DNA of 64,000 nt from Symsagittifera roscoffensis (GCF_963678635.1 NC_087069.1:34493090-34557089), one strand, 5' to 3'; positions 10,467-21,268 are shown, counted from the first letter of the stretch. The notes: generated by a model from the sequence alone, not told the origin. Translations and numbers: made by a program.

Positions 10467-11678
10467 TTGATTTTAGTTTTATCTGAATCGTCTCAGGTGC
10501 AAAATGGCGCAGCCAGCAGTTCATTTTCGGACAACCGGACTGACCTAATAGGAGTGCCAGTAGTCTGGCACAAGCCAGTGTCTGACCCACCCAGTTGCTG
10601 GGACTCATGGATCGGGCAATTCAATCTCGCCATCACTTTGCGGGAACGATGTGACCCCCGAGAAATGCTAAGACCACCAGGAGTAGTTCTCGACGATCCG
10701 GTCTCAAAATCGGAAGCTATCGGGCTAGTGAAGTTGCGACTGCAACTGCCAACCGAATTGCAAGAGATGAAGCAGCTGTTCGAAGAGTCGATGAAATTAT
10801 GAAGAGCTAAGGGCGAAAGGCCCTGAAATCGAACCTGGTGCTTTGTTTCATGAGGCAGATCAATGCATCAAATCAAGATTTTTCTTTTCTCTGGGTCCCA
10901 AAAGCAGGAAACATTTTCTTTAAAGTTATCCACACGCCGATTCAAGTGCTATCACATTCAAAGAGTTTTATGATAATTGGGTTCTTCTATTCAAGAAGGA
11001 GAAGAACTATATCATCGAACGTCTACGAATATACAACGCTGATCGTGAGTGTTTGGAAGCCGTCTAAAGGGTCAGGCAGCCCTGTGTAGCTGGACAGTAG
11101 ATCAAGAAAAAGAAGTAGTGAGGGATATTTTTTTTGCCAAAACGCGCTATAAAGACATTCAATGAGAATTATGTATTCGTACCGGCAACACTCCAGAAGA
11201 AACGCTAAAATCTGCTGTGCTACATGAGAAGGGGCCCAGACAGCCAATTTCCAAAAACAACTGCAATCTCAGTGGCGGGCAGCACGTCACATCAGTGCCC
11301 CAGCTCCGCTTTAAACTTTCGGAGTAAGCAAGAACTTACCTACTCGGTTCAGGGTGAAAACTGCCGGCTAGGATAAATTGAGTTCAGTCAAACTCTAGTC
11401 GGTCGAAAGCGGTTGAAACTTCGAAAGACACTAAGCCTTGCTATTTCTGCGGAAATGATTTCACTGCCAACCATCAACAAAGTTGTCCGGCAAGGAACGT
11501 AACGTGTAAGAATTGCAGTAAAAAGGGGCACTTTGCTAAATGTTGCAACTCTAAAAGCGTTGCCAATGTGGATGCAGAATCAGACGAAACAACTGAGAAG
11601 GGCGGCAACTTCCTTATTTCTGATAGCGAATCAGAGTTTGCAGCACTTGTAGTCGACGGGGTCTCAGCCAGATATTAA
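10467..11678 (+). pseudogene. gag-like region of element 1, with two zinc knuckles
   Basis: The first open block (10467-10802, 111 codons) has a tryptophan-containing segment (DSWIGQFNLA) and a helix-rich end, as expected for a capsid-type gag of gypsy elements. The region 10803-11400 is full of stops. At 11439-11546 two knuckles follow: one with spacing C-x2-C then H and C, and a canonical C-x2-C-x4-H-x4-C (CKNCSKKGHFAKCC). They would bind the element's RNA. The frame then runs through an acidic Ser/Glu-rich linker and stops at 11676-11678. The protein cannot be made intact. Confidence 0.7.
10505..10522 (+). other. Possible primer-binding site of element 1
   Basis: TGGCGCAGCCAGCAGTTC starts with the TGG expected for pairing to a tRNA 3' CCA end and sits shortly after the left LTR. 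I cannot name the tRNA from memory. It overlaps the start of the gag-like frame, so the assignment is tentative. Confidence 0.4.
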
Positions 11679-11762
11679 AGCTCCTTCAATCACAGCCTCT
11701 AAGAAAAAAATGGAGCTAGCCAATGCGGCTACAGGTAATTTACGCTGTATCCAAATCACCCT

Positions 11763-12071
11763 TTGGCGGAATCAAACTTTCTTAAAGCCACTGTGGATAA
11801 AGGAACAGCGGAGTATATCGTGAAATCAGTGCCTTCAGCGGTCGTGTTAGATGACAAGGAAAGTCCGATAGATACGATGTACTTCGACTGTAACCAGAAA
11901 AGTATCGACTTGTTTGGCACACTGATAGTGGACGTATCATCAATGGGCTGCAACGTGAAGTCAGCAAAATATCTCAATTCGGAGAACTCGACTAATTTCG
12001 GAGAACACGACTGCTGGGCTTGGATCTGCAATTTCAGATGGGGTCCGGACGACATAAGTAAGACCGCATAA
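11763..12071 (+). pseudogene. Retropepsin-like segment of element 1, catalytic triplet altered
   Basis: The 102-codon open block begins shortly after the zinc knuckles, where gypsy elements carry the aspartic protease. It contains VDKGTAEYIV, which aligns in context with the D-[ST]-G active-site loop, but the middle residue is Lys. A hydrophobic DLFGTLIVDVSS strand follows. The same Lys appears in the sister copy at 18335-18643. If the alignment is right, the protease would be inactive. The assignment rests on position and a short motif only. Confidence 0.5.
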
Positions 12072-12075
12072 CCCA

Positions 12076-13020
12076 ATGGTGGGCGTAATTTCCCAATCAG
12101 AAGCGACTGAAACGACTGAATCTTGGAGATTGCAGTACAAAAAGAATTTAGTCATGTTTTCCTCGGATCGGCAGAGCGAAGAAATATCAAGTGTTCTCTA
12201 CACTCAAATTACAGTTTACCCAATTCAAGAGAAATGCAGGCGGGTCTCAGTTCATTTCAAGGAGAAGGTCGGAGAAGAAATACAAAAATTTGTTCAAGAA
12301 TTTTTTATTGTGAAACTCAATAAGTGTACTCGTGAACACTTCATCTCATCAATTGTGATCACTGCGAAGAAAGATGGATCAGTTAAGCTGGCAATGCATG
12401 CAAAGCCCACGATTGAGAAAAATCTATAAGAATCAATATCAGATGCCAAACTTGTTGAAGTCTTTGGATTCGGCTGCCCAGATGATTACTTCAAATAAGA
12501 GTGGTTGTGTTTGGTTCTCTTCGTTGGATCTGAAATACCCGTTCAGCCAAATGCCACTGAGTGAGGCTGTTAATAGTCATTGTAATTTGAGTACAGACGG
12601 GCACTTATATGCACATAACAGATGTGCACTTATCGTTTCAAGACTGGATTCTATGGACTTACCGATATGCCCAAAGAATTCCAAAAAGTTATGGATAATA
12701 CTCTTCAAGGTGTGTGCGGAGTTTTCTGTTTTCTTGGACGACATCATTTTTGTCTCGAGGGGTTCAGTAGTCGAGCACATTAAACTTGTGGAGAAGATTT
12801 TATTCAGGCTAGAGCAGGAAGTGTTTGCCCTCAACTTGTCAAAGTGCAAATTGTCATTAAATCTTTTATCTTGATTAGGATTTGACATCGTTTCTGAAGG
12901 TCACAGACCAAAGCGTTTAAAAATCAAAAATGTGTTGGCTCTTGAACCACCAAGGAAGTTAAAGCAACTGAGATTTTTAATGGGTATTCTTAATTATCTG
13001 CAGAGATTTTTGCCAAACCG
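12076..13020 (+). pseudogene. Reverse transcriptase region of element 1
   Basis: Blocks in different frames carry successive RT motifs: AKKDGSVKLAMHAKP (start of the palm; 12364 onward), SLDLKYPFSQMPL (about 12520-12556), FKTGFYGLTDMPKEFQKVMD (about 12633-12700) and CFLDDIIFVSRGS (about 12728-12765), in which FLDD is the catalytic YxDD-type motif. This set is characteristic of Ty3/gypsy pol. Frames change at least twice and there are in-frame stops, so it is not functional. The KIKNVLALEPPRKLKQLRFL-type segment near 12920-12980 is the RT thumb and connection. Confidence 0.8.
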
Positions 13021-13779
13021 TTAGGTCCAATCGGACCAACTCCGCCAATCGTTGAAGGCGAGCAACAAGATCAAGTTCGTTTGGGGGAAATGCAGCAATC
13101 TGCGTTCTCCAACATACTCAAATTTATCGCCAGTATTACGAAAAGGTGCCGCTATGACCAAAATTGTAAAACTAGGATAAAGTGTGATGCCACTCATAGT
13201 GGATTGGGGGTGGCCTTAGACCGATAGGTTGAAGAAGAAGTTTGGGATAGCTTTTGCTTCACGGTTTCTCAACGACCAACTAGAAGTTTGGTCTTGTGAG
13301 CATTTCTGGAATTATTTGTTGGGTAACCATTTAGAAGTTGAAACAGAACATAAAGCAATAAAATCGGCTTTGAAGACCAATAGGGGCAACAAGACTCACC
13401 AGTCCTGTTTAACCCGTTGAGCAGATGGCTTTTTGTCATTCAATTTCGACGTTATTCATATATCAGGATGCAAGTTGGGAATAGTCGATTATTTATCTCG
13501 TTTTCCTACTTTTGAGGCACCTTTACTAAATAGTTTTGACGAGCAAAATCTGTTTAATTGTATCATTCGATTTATTTATGTTGGGTTCATTAATTTCCAG
13601 CTGCAATTGAATCTACGTCTCAATTGCTCAAAACACTCCCGCGAATCTATGTCACCTCTGTTAATTCAATTTCACGTTGCAGGCAACATTTCTATGGTCG
13701 GGATGTTTCGCCCAGAGAAAAAAAAACGACCAATTAAAACACTGCTTGGAATGGGTTGCTTGACCGCTAGAGGGCGGTA
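13021..13779 (+). pseudogene. RNase H region of element 1
   Basis: The segment 13180-13530 contains the typical gypsy RNase H tail. IKCDATHSGLGVALD-like coding lies at about 13176-13220, FASRFLNDQLEVWSCEHFWN at about 13253-13310, an EHKAIKSALKTNRGNK segment, and then ISGCKLGIVDYLSRFP (about 13456-13507), which matches the usual HxxGxxNxxADxLSR ending. Two open blocks (13229-13420, 13433-13780) are separated by a TGA at about 13418-13420. The expected role is removal of the RNA strand during reverse transcription. Confidence 0.75.
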
Positions 13780-14361
13780 AAATTTGTGTCAAATTATCTG
13801 ACAATTGTACTAATACACATTGTAAAACGCCACAAGAGGGCGGCTATTCGAATGACAACAATCTTGACCATTCAGAGCCTAACAAGTTTAGCTTAAGCTC
13901 ACCGGAAGAGGATGACCTTTTTTATGTACATCCGTTCAGCCAATCATAGTTCGACTAATTTACTTTATTCACAAATGCCCTTTTCTCAGCATGTTTTCCT
14001 AATCACATGCCATTCTGGATTCACAACTTGGCAGTAACCGCAGCTGTCATTTTGCTGACTTTGCTCATCCATATTCTTTCTACCTTTATTTTGTCTTGCT
14101 CTTGTACCTCAGTCTGTTGGAAATTGGCGTTCAATACTCTAATAATTTTTTCAGAGTATAATGAAGCAGTCACTCGATGAAAGTTTTGAGCGTCAACTCA
14201 ACCTATTTGTGCCAATCAATCGGACTTAGTTTTTGTCGGATTGATCGAGGCAGAAGGTTCGCTCGGGAGCAGGTCGCCCGAAAAGGAAGTCTTCGACCCA
14301 ACGAGCAGAAGCGCTGAAAGGCCAATATGCTAGTCTTCTAGCAAACTTTCGTTCGCGGAGG

Positions 14362-15522
14362 TTGCGGAAGTCTTGTCCAGTGAGTCGTCCGAACCAACAA
14401 GTCCTTAGTTTGGATATCCTCAAATCAACTGTTATAGCTCCAGATTGGAAATCCTTGTCGGGTTTAGTGGGGATTCTTGATGCATACGTGTTAACAGCGC
14501 TTAGAGAAGAAGATCCTCGCCTTCGTTTGATGAAACGGGCTCTGATTAACAATGATTACGAAGGCTTCAGCCGGATTGACGCGTATGAGATTTCATTCTG
14601 GCAGTGCTCGGCAATAGTAGACGGTTGTTTTTTTGTGGACAATCGTATTGCTATCCCGAAAAATCTTCAAAGACCAATAATTGCTCGACTTCAAAGGTCA
14701 CATGCGGCACAACATGTCATGGTGAACGCGGCTCTTTATATCTGGTGGCCGCGGATGCATCGAGACATTATTCAATTATGTAAAGGTTGACCACTGTGTA
14801 CCAATTTTGGTAAAAATTGTGAGGCAAACATCTCATTTCACTTGTACCAACCACTACCTCAGTTTTCAGGTCCGAATGAGGAACTCCAGCTAGATTACGC
14901 TGGTCCTCTTCCGGACCCTGCAGATAGCCAAATTTCAACCTTGGTCGCAATCGATCGATAAACCAGGTATCCTGCAGCTATGACCAAACGGTCTACTGGG
15001 GGTAAAAAGATCATTTAAATTTTGAAATCGTACATCCAAAAACATAGTATTCCTAAATCAATCAAGACAGATCAGTTTTCAGGTTTTAAAAAATAAGTTG
15101 GTCCGAGCCTTTTTTAATGAAAAAATATTTGTCAGCAGTTTTGCACGGTGGGTGATCATCGGGATTGTGGCTTGGTGGAACAATCTATTCAGACCATAAA
15201 GTGTCGGTTGGGGTATCTAAGTTAAATTTCGAGTTTTTCAACATTCAGGATACTCTACAACAATTATTGAGAAAATTCATTTGACCATAAAGTCGGTTAC
15301 GGGGTTTTCGCCATTTGAGTTACACTTTGGTTGACCGCCAAATACGGAAATATCTACTGCAGCTGAGCGTCTACATTCGCGTATTGATTTAGTTGAACAA
15401 CAGTTGGAACGTAAGCACAGAACAGCGACGGGAGCAATGTGATAGAGTCACTCTGTGATAAAGGATCAAAGCAATGTGACAAAGGATCAAAGTGGTCACA
15501 AGTAATGTGATAAAAGATCAAA
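14362..15522 (+). pseudogene. Integrase region of element 1
   Basis: The block 14362-14790 ends with the zinc-binding segment RSHAAQHVMVNAALYIWWPR, the HHCC-type integrase N-terminus. The core follows in broken frames: LDYAGPLPDPADSQISTLVA (about 14890-14947, first Asp), KTDQFSGF (about 15065-15090, second Asp) and CGLVEQSIQTIK (about 15168-15200, catalytic Glu). DDE spacing is therefore recognisable, but stops interrupt it. A short direct repeat of AATGTGATAAAAGATCAAAG type occurs three times at about 15436-15526. Confidence 0.75.
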
Positions 15523-16020
15523 GTGGTAAAGAAAGAGCATTCCAGCCCATCAGTTTCACCTTGTTTTGGTTGTCAGGTCTCTTCCTTATCTGAGACCCCA
15601 TACTATAAGACCCTTAAAAATCTGGCTAAGTCGGCTAATCAATGGCTGGTTCTAAAGAAGACGCTTACTCACGACGAGGGCATCAAAACTCTTGAGATAT
15701 TCACGGAGCGCAATCAGGTTCTCGCGGCCACATTTCGTTTTAAATTATCGTCGGGCACCCTTCAATTCAGAAGCCAAATACCTGCGGAGCAGCTCCAACC
15801 GTCACTTGCTGAACGTAAATTTGATATTTTAGTTACCAATGGTCCGGAAAAGCTAGAAACATTCCGCAAAATTTTTCTTAGGAAATTTGGTCGGGAATTA
15901 TTCGAACCCTTCACAGGCAAAGTTGTCAGAGTAACTGTGTCTACGTATATTACTGATAATGATAAGGTAATAAGAAGGAAAAAAAGGTGCGTCTTAAGTC
16001 ATCTCCTGCAGATTTTCTAG
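15523..16020 (+). CDS. Unassigned domain after integrase, element 1
   Basis: This 165-codon block is the longest intact stretch of the element's 3' half and is repeated, with changes, at 20641-20922 in the sister copy. It is mixed alpha/beta in character and contains the segment KTLTHDEGIKTLEIFTERNQ. It lacks the GPY/F-type motifs or chromodomain often found at integrase C-termini. Near its end a change of frame at an A-rich run (about 15975) would continue into a basic, Ser-rich segment ending at about 16088. I do not recognise it; an integrase C-terminal extension is the likeliest role. Confidence 0.5.
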   Translation: MVKKEHSSPSVSPCFGCQVSSLSETPYYKTLKNLAKSANQWLVLKKTLTHDEGIKTLEIFTERNQVLAATFRFKLSSGTLQFRSQIPAEQLQPSLAERKFDILVTNGPEKLETFRKIFLRKFGRELFEPFTGKVVRVTVSTYITDNDKVIRRKKRCVLSHLLQIF

Positions 16021-16185
16021 GCACTCAATCAACACCTGTCAAGAAAGGTCAGAAACGCCCTGCTGTGTCATCTTCGCCGTCCACTTAGCCGGAGGACAAC
16101 AGACACCTTAAATCGCCCTCTACTCGGACACGTATTACCGCTTAGTTATCCACAGTCCCGATACGATCCAAAACCTCCAGCTCTA

Positions 16186-16785
16186 TTGTCTGCGTCTACT
16201 CCGTTGCAGTCAAAATTTCACTTTGATTTCAGAGATCGGGTTACCGATGCTCCAGGTGTCCGCTCAGTCCACAGCAGTACCGACCCTGTGGCTGACCTAA
16301 CGGCTTCGTCATCCATTTCGGAGAATACGCTATCGGATACTTCGGGTATCAAAAATCAGGCACCCTCATCATCGCAGACCCCTTTTCTGGCGTGTCTGGA
16401 TCTAATTCCAATCTCTTCCGACGACGAATCGTATCTTCCGAAGGAGCGTTCTTTTGGGCCGGAAACTTCCATTCCAAGTCCTCCAACTCTCGTCAACTCA
16501 ACAGGTGGCTCAGTTGGTGACGGAAATCTCTCGTCTGCTTCCAAATCATCACGAACTTCCTCTTGTCAGAAAAAGCAGACATCGTTCTATGGCAGCCCGG
16601 TTCGGTATTCAGTAAATTTAGTAAGCTCCGCGCCTCCTCATCCTCAGGTCTCCAGTCCCGAAGCTTTATCTCCGGATAAAAGAGTCCGTTTCGCCCAGGT
16701 CAGGCCGACCGGAAAACCTCAAAAGGATTATCTCAGGGCTAGTTCGTCCAATGATACTGCAGGCTCAACAAGGGAATTCACTTGA
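16186..16785 (+). CDS. Ser/Pro-rich frame at the 3' end of element 1
   Basis: This 199-codon block is open, unusually GC-rich for the window, and rich in Ser, Pro, Thr and Asp, with no hydrophobic helix. It lies between the integrase-linked domain and the right LTR. It probably continues the preceding frame, since two stops separate them at about 16086 and 16144. It could be a disordered pol tail or the remnant of a third ORF. I recognise no domain. Confidence 0.45.
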   Translation: MSASTPLQSKFHFDFRDRVTDAPGVRSVHSSTDPVADLTASSSISENTLSDTSGIKNQAPSSSQTPFLACLDLIPISSDDESYLPKERSFGPETSIPSPPTLVNSTGGSVGDGNLSSASKSSRTSSCQKKQTSFYGSPVRYSVNLVSSAPPHPQVSSPEALSPDKRVRFAQVRPTGKPQKDYLRASSSNDTAGSTREFT

Positions 16786-17014
16786 TTTCCACAGCCATCT
16801 TTGTCTAAGTCGTCTTCAGAAAACACGTTGAGAAGAAATGAGAAACCGGGACATTCAAACTCGCATTTTGTCATTCAAACTCGTATCACTTCGTATCAAG
16901 CCAAAACCTTTCATGTACTTTACTCTTTGTTCAATGATTTTTTTTTGTCTGACACGTTACCTAAGTTTGTGTCTCTATGTCATTAAAGTTCATATGTTCA
17001 ATAGAAATTTCCTC

Positions 17015-17202
17015 TGGATGGGGAAATGTGGTGCAGTATAAAGTCTGTGCACATTGCTACATCACACTTATTCTGGTCAGTTAATTCAATTAGGGTTTCA
17101 AGGTTGTTGACAATCTGTCAAATTGTGGTTAAGTTTCTATAGAAGTCGCCTCTCACTCTCTTGTCATTTTATGTAGAAATAAATCGAGAAATTTATTTGT
17201 CA
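17015..17202 (+). repeat. Polypurine tract and right LTR of element 1
   Basis: GGATGGGGAAA (about 17016-17026) is a purine-rich tract of the kind that primes plus-strand synthesis, and it abuts the LTR start TGTGGTGCAG at 17027. A TATAAA lies at 17037-17042; the left LTR has lost it. Similarity with the left LTR is clear to 17163 and weak to 17202. The two LTRs differ at many positions, which implies an old insertion. Confidence 0.7.
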
Positions 17203-17252
17203 TGTCATTATCGGAATAAATATATCACATCTGTTTTTTAAATTTGTCTTAG

Positions 17253-17431
17253 GAGTGAACTCAGCTGAGCTGACGGGTGCCAAACATAGCGATTTCTCGA
17301 GTCAAGAGATTGAAGAAGTCATGAAGAATTGGTACAAAACCAAAACTTTAAATCAGTTTCCCGGAAGTAAAGAGCCGATTGAGTCATGCAGCAACACCTC
17401 AAGTGCAAAAGACTACGGACTGTTCACGCAG
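17253..17431 (+). pseudogene. Orphan CAP/SCP-domain exon (paralogue of exon 4 of the downstream gene)
   Basis: The exon is bounded by a pyrimidine-rich acceptor (TTTGTCTTAG, ending at 17252) and a GT donor at 17432. It is exactly 179 bp, the same length and phase (1 in, 0 out) as exon 4 at 47980-48158. Encoded motifs KHSDFSSQEI, NWYKTKT, SCSNTSSAK and YGLFTQ match that exon almost residue for residue, and the frame is open throughout. I find no partner exons 1-3 upstream or exon 5 downstream within the window, although the downstream side includes element 1's sister copy and a sequence gap. It is either a fragment of a second CAP gene disrupted by retrotransposons or an exon duplication. Confidence 0.85.
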
Positions 17432-18140
17432 GTTAGAGTTAGATACAAAATCACCTGAACTAGACAATTGAGTACTTTTTGAATCATATGGTCGGGTTAA
17501 AATGTTTAATTTCTTTTTCCCGAACACTGAAGTTGCGCATGAACTTTTATTTTGGGTGCGTAATTTTCAGTTGCCAAAAAATAATTTCAGCTGAAGTCTT
17601 GATAAACAGAAATTAATGCAAGTGTTAATGTCTGTTTTAAGTCAATTAAAGAGTAACTGTTTTTTATGTTTTACTCTACTCTTAGTCATCTCATTTGTTC
17701 AAATGCAAAATAGATCCTCAAAATTTGAGCTGTCTATATGAACTACTTTTTTGCAATTCATAAAATTAAAGATTTTGTTTCTGTACTCAAAAAAAGTTAA
17801 TTCTTCGCATTCATTTTTTATTTACATTTTGTTGGGTTGCACTTGAGTTATTGAAACGTTGGGTTCATCTGAGAACATGACTTTACTTACTTTTGTGTTC
17901 TGTTAACGCGCTAAGTTTTCTGTTAACGCGCGAAACATAAACGTTGTTTAAGCTCTACTTTGTATGTTTCGACCGCCGGTATCTCAAAAAATTATATATA
18001 TATATACGAGTCTATGAAAGTCGATTTTGAACAGTGTATTAACTTTCAAGCTTTTCTCAATTTAAAGACTTGTTTCACACTATGATCTTTAGCAAGTTAA
18101 ATTTTTGCTTCTGACGAAAATGTAGAAATGAAGTCTTATC
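17432..18140. other. Sequence after the orphan exon, intron-like
   Basis: This AT-rich stretch has no supported gene. A short tandem TCTGTTAACGCGC repeat occurs at about 17901-17933, and a TA run at about 17992-18006. The element 1 sister copy begins abruptly at 18141. Confidence 0.4.
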
Positions 18141-21068
18141 GATGCAGAATCAGACGAAACGAGATTGAGAAGTGCTGCAACTTCCTTATTTCTGATAGCG
18201 AATCAGAGTTTGCAGTACTTGTAGTCGACGGGGTCTCAGTCAGATATTAAAGCTCCTTCAATCACAGCCTCTAAGAAAAAAATGGAGCTAGCCAATGCGG
18301 CTACAGGTAATTTACGCTGTATCCAAATCACCCTTTGGCGGAATCAAACTTTCTTAAAGCCACTGTGGATAAAGGAACAGCGGAGTATATCGTGAAATCA
18401 GTGCCTTCAGCGGTCGTGTTAGATGACAAGGAAAGTCCGATAGATACGACGTACTTCGACTGTAACCAGAAAAGTATCGACTTGTTTGGCACACTGATAG
18501 TGGACGTATCATCAATGGGCTGCAACGTGAAGTCAGCAAAATATCTCAGTTCGGAGAACTCGACTAATTTCGGAGAACACGACTGCTGGGCTTGGATCTG
18601 CAATCTCAGCTGGGGTCCGGACGACATAAGTAAGACCGCATAACCCACTGGTGTTCGTAATTTCCCAATCAGAAGCGACTGAAACGACTGAATCTTGGAG
18701 ATTGCAGTACAAAAAGAATTTAGTCATGTTTTCCTCGGATCGGCAGAGCGAAGAAATATCAAGTGTTCACTACACTCAAATTGCAGTTTATCCCAATTCA
18801 AGAGAAATGCAGGCGGGTCTCAGTTCATTTCAAGGAGAAGGTCGGAGAAGAAATACAAAAATTTGTTCAAGAATTTTTTATTGTGAAACTCAATAAGTGT
18901 ACTCGTGAACACTTCATCTCATCAATTGTGATCGATGCGAAGAAAGTTGGATCAGTTAAGCTGGCAATGCATGCAAAGCCCGCGATTGACCAAATCTGAA
19001 AGAATCAATATCAGATGCCAAACTTGTTGAAGTCTTTGTATTCGGCTGCCCAGATGATTACTACAAATAAGAGTGGTTGTGTTTGGTTCTCTTCGTTGGA
19101 TCTGAAATACCCGTTCAGCCAAATTCCACTGAGTGAGGCTGTTAATAGTCATTGTAATTTGAGTACAGACGGGCACTTATATGCACATAACAGATGTGCA
19201 CTTATCGTTTCAAGACTGGATTCTATGGACTTACCGATATGCCCAAAGAATTCCAAAAAGTTATGGATAATACTCTTCAAGGTGTGTGCGGAGTTTTCTG
19301 TTTCTTGGACGACATCATTTTTGTCTCGAGGGGTTCAGTAGTCGAGCAAATTAGACTTGTGGAGAAGATTTTATTCAGGCTAGAGCAGGAAGTGTTTGCC
19401 CTCAATTTGTCAAAGTGCAAATTGTCTTTAAATCTTTTATCTTGATTAGGATTTGACATCGTTTCTGAAGGTCACAGACCAAAGCGTTTGAAAATCAATG
19501 AGTCGTCCGAACCAACAAGTCCTTAGTTTGGATATCCTCAAATCAACTGTTATAGCTCCAGATCGGAACTCCTTGTCGGGTTTAGTGGGGGTTCTTGATG
19601 CATACGTGTTGACAGGGCTTAGAGAAGAAGATCCTGGCCTTCGTTTGATGAAACGGGCTCTGATTAACAATGATTACGAAGGCTTCAGCCAGATTGACGC
19701 GTATGTGATTTCGTTCTGGCAGTGCTCGGCAATAGTAGACGGTTGTTTTATTGTGGACAATCGTATTGCTATCCCGAAAAATCTTCAAAGACCAATTATT
19801 GCTCGACTTCAAAGGTCACATGCGGCACAACATGTCATGGTGAACGCGGCTCTTTATATGTGGTGGCCGCGGATGCATCGGGACATTTTTAAATTATTTA
19901 AAGGTTGACCACTGTGTACCAATTTTGGTAAGAATTGTAAGGCAAACATCTCATTTCACTTATACCAACCACTACCTCAGTTTTCAGGTCTGAATGAGGA
20001 ACTCCAGCTAGATTACGCTGGTCCTTTTCCGGACCCTGCAGATAGCCAAATTTACACCTTGGTCGCAATCGATCGATAATCCAGGTATCCTGCAGCTACG
20101 ACCAAACGGTCTGCTGGGGGTAAAGAGATCATTTAAATTTTGAAATTGTATATCCAAAAACATAGTATTCCTAAATCAATGAAGACAGATCAGTTTTCAG
20201 GTTTTAAAAAATAAGTTGGTCCGAGCCTTTTTTAATGAAAAAATATTTGTCAGCAGTTTTGCACGGTGGGTGATCATCGGGATTGTGGCTTGGTGGAACA
20301 ATCTATTCAGACCATAAAGTGTCGGTTGGGGTATCTAAGTTAAATTTCGAATTTTTCAACATTCAGGATACTTTACAACAATTTTTGAGAAAATTCATTT
20401 GACCATAAACTCGGTTACGGGGTTTTCGCCATTTGAGTTACACTTTGGTTGACCGCCAAATACGGAATTATCTACTGCAGCTGAGCGTCTACTTTCGCGT
20501 ATCGATTTAGTTGAACAACAGTTGGAACGTAAGCACAGAGCAGCGACAGGAGCAATGTGATAGAGTCGCTCTGTGAAAAATGATCAAAGCAATGTGACAA
20601 AGGATCAAAGTGGTCACAAGTAATGTGATAAAAGATCAAAGTGGTGAAGAAAGGGCATTCCAGCCCCTCAGTGTCACCTTGTTTTGGTGGTCAGACCTCT
20701 TCCTTATCTGAGACCCCATACTATAAGGCCCTTAAAAATCTGGCTAAGTCGGCTAATCAATGGCTGGCTCTAAAGAAGACGCTTACTCACGACGAGGGCA
20801 TCAAAACTCTTGAGATATTCACGGAGCGCAATCAGGTTCTCGCGGCCACATTTCGTTCTAAATTATCGTCAGGCACCCTTCGATTCAGAAGCCAAATACA
20901 AGCGGAGCAGCTCCAACCATAACATGATGAACGTAAATTTGATACTTTAGTTACCAATGGTCCAGAAAAGCTAGAAACATTCCGCAAAACTTTTCTTGGG
21001 AAATCTGGTCGGGAAATATTCGAAGCCTTCACAGGCAAAATTGTCAGAGTAACTGTGTCTACGTATAT
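18141..21068 (+). mobile_element. Truncated, internally deleted sister copy of element 1
   Basis: The segment matches 11571 onward of element 1 in the same orientation. It includes the protease-like block (18335-18643), RT blocks (18763-19445), the integrase zinc-binding block (19498-19908) and the start of the unassigned domain (20641-20922). It lacks the left LTR and gag and begins inside the acidic linker. At about 19496 it jumps from the position equivalent to about 12930 to about 14380 of element 1, a deletion of roughly 1.45 kb that removes the RT thumb and RNase H. It ends at the assembly gap. Many stops and the altered protease triplet are shared with element 1. Confidence 0.9.
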
Positions 21069-21268
21069 NNNNNNNNNNNNNNNNNNNNNNNNNNNNNNNN
21101 NNNNNNNNNNNNNNNNNNNNNNNNNNNNNNNNNNNNNNNNNNNNNNNNNNNNNNNNNNNNNNNNNNNNNNNNNNNNNNNNNNNNNNNNNNNNNNNNNNNN
21201 NNNNNNNNNNNNNNNNNNNNNNNNNNNNNNNNNNNNNNNNNNNNNNNNNNNNNNNNNNNNNNNNNNNN
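21069..21268. other. Assembly gap (200 N)
   Basis: Exactly 200 unknown bases occupy this position, which is a scaffold-style placeholder. The true distance is unknown. The sister copy of element 1 is not resumed on the far side, so its 3' end and LTR are missing from the assembly here. Confidence 0.99.

Larger units (their letters stand above)
10272..17202 (+). mobile_element. Element 1: decayed Ty3/gypsy-like LTR retrotransposon
   Basis: Related but diverged terminal repeats (10272-10450 and 17027-17202) flank, in order, a gag-like frame, two CCHC knuckles, a protease-like segment, RT, RNase H, an integrase with an HHCC-type domain, an unassigned domain and a Ser-rich tail. This gag-PR-RT-RH-IN order is typical of Ty3/gypsy elements. 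Many stops and frameshifts interrupt every domain, so the copy is dead. A purine-rich tract lies directly before the right repeat. The segment 13780-14360, between RNase H and integrase, has no recognisable domain in a single frame. The element lies about 50 bp upstream of the orphan CAP exon, in the same orientation. Confidence 0.85.

Noticed and set aside
17203-17252. The splice acceptor of the orphan exon being part of the element 1 LTR
   Set aside because: A weak match to 10451-10503 exists, but the acceptor tract aligns better with that of CAP exon 4, so it is host sequence.
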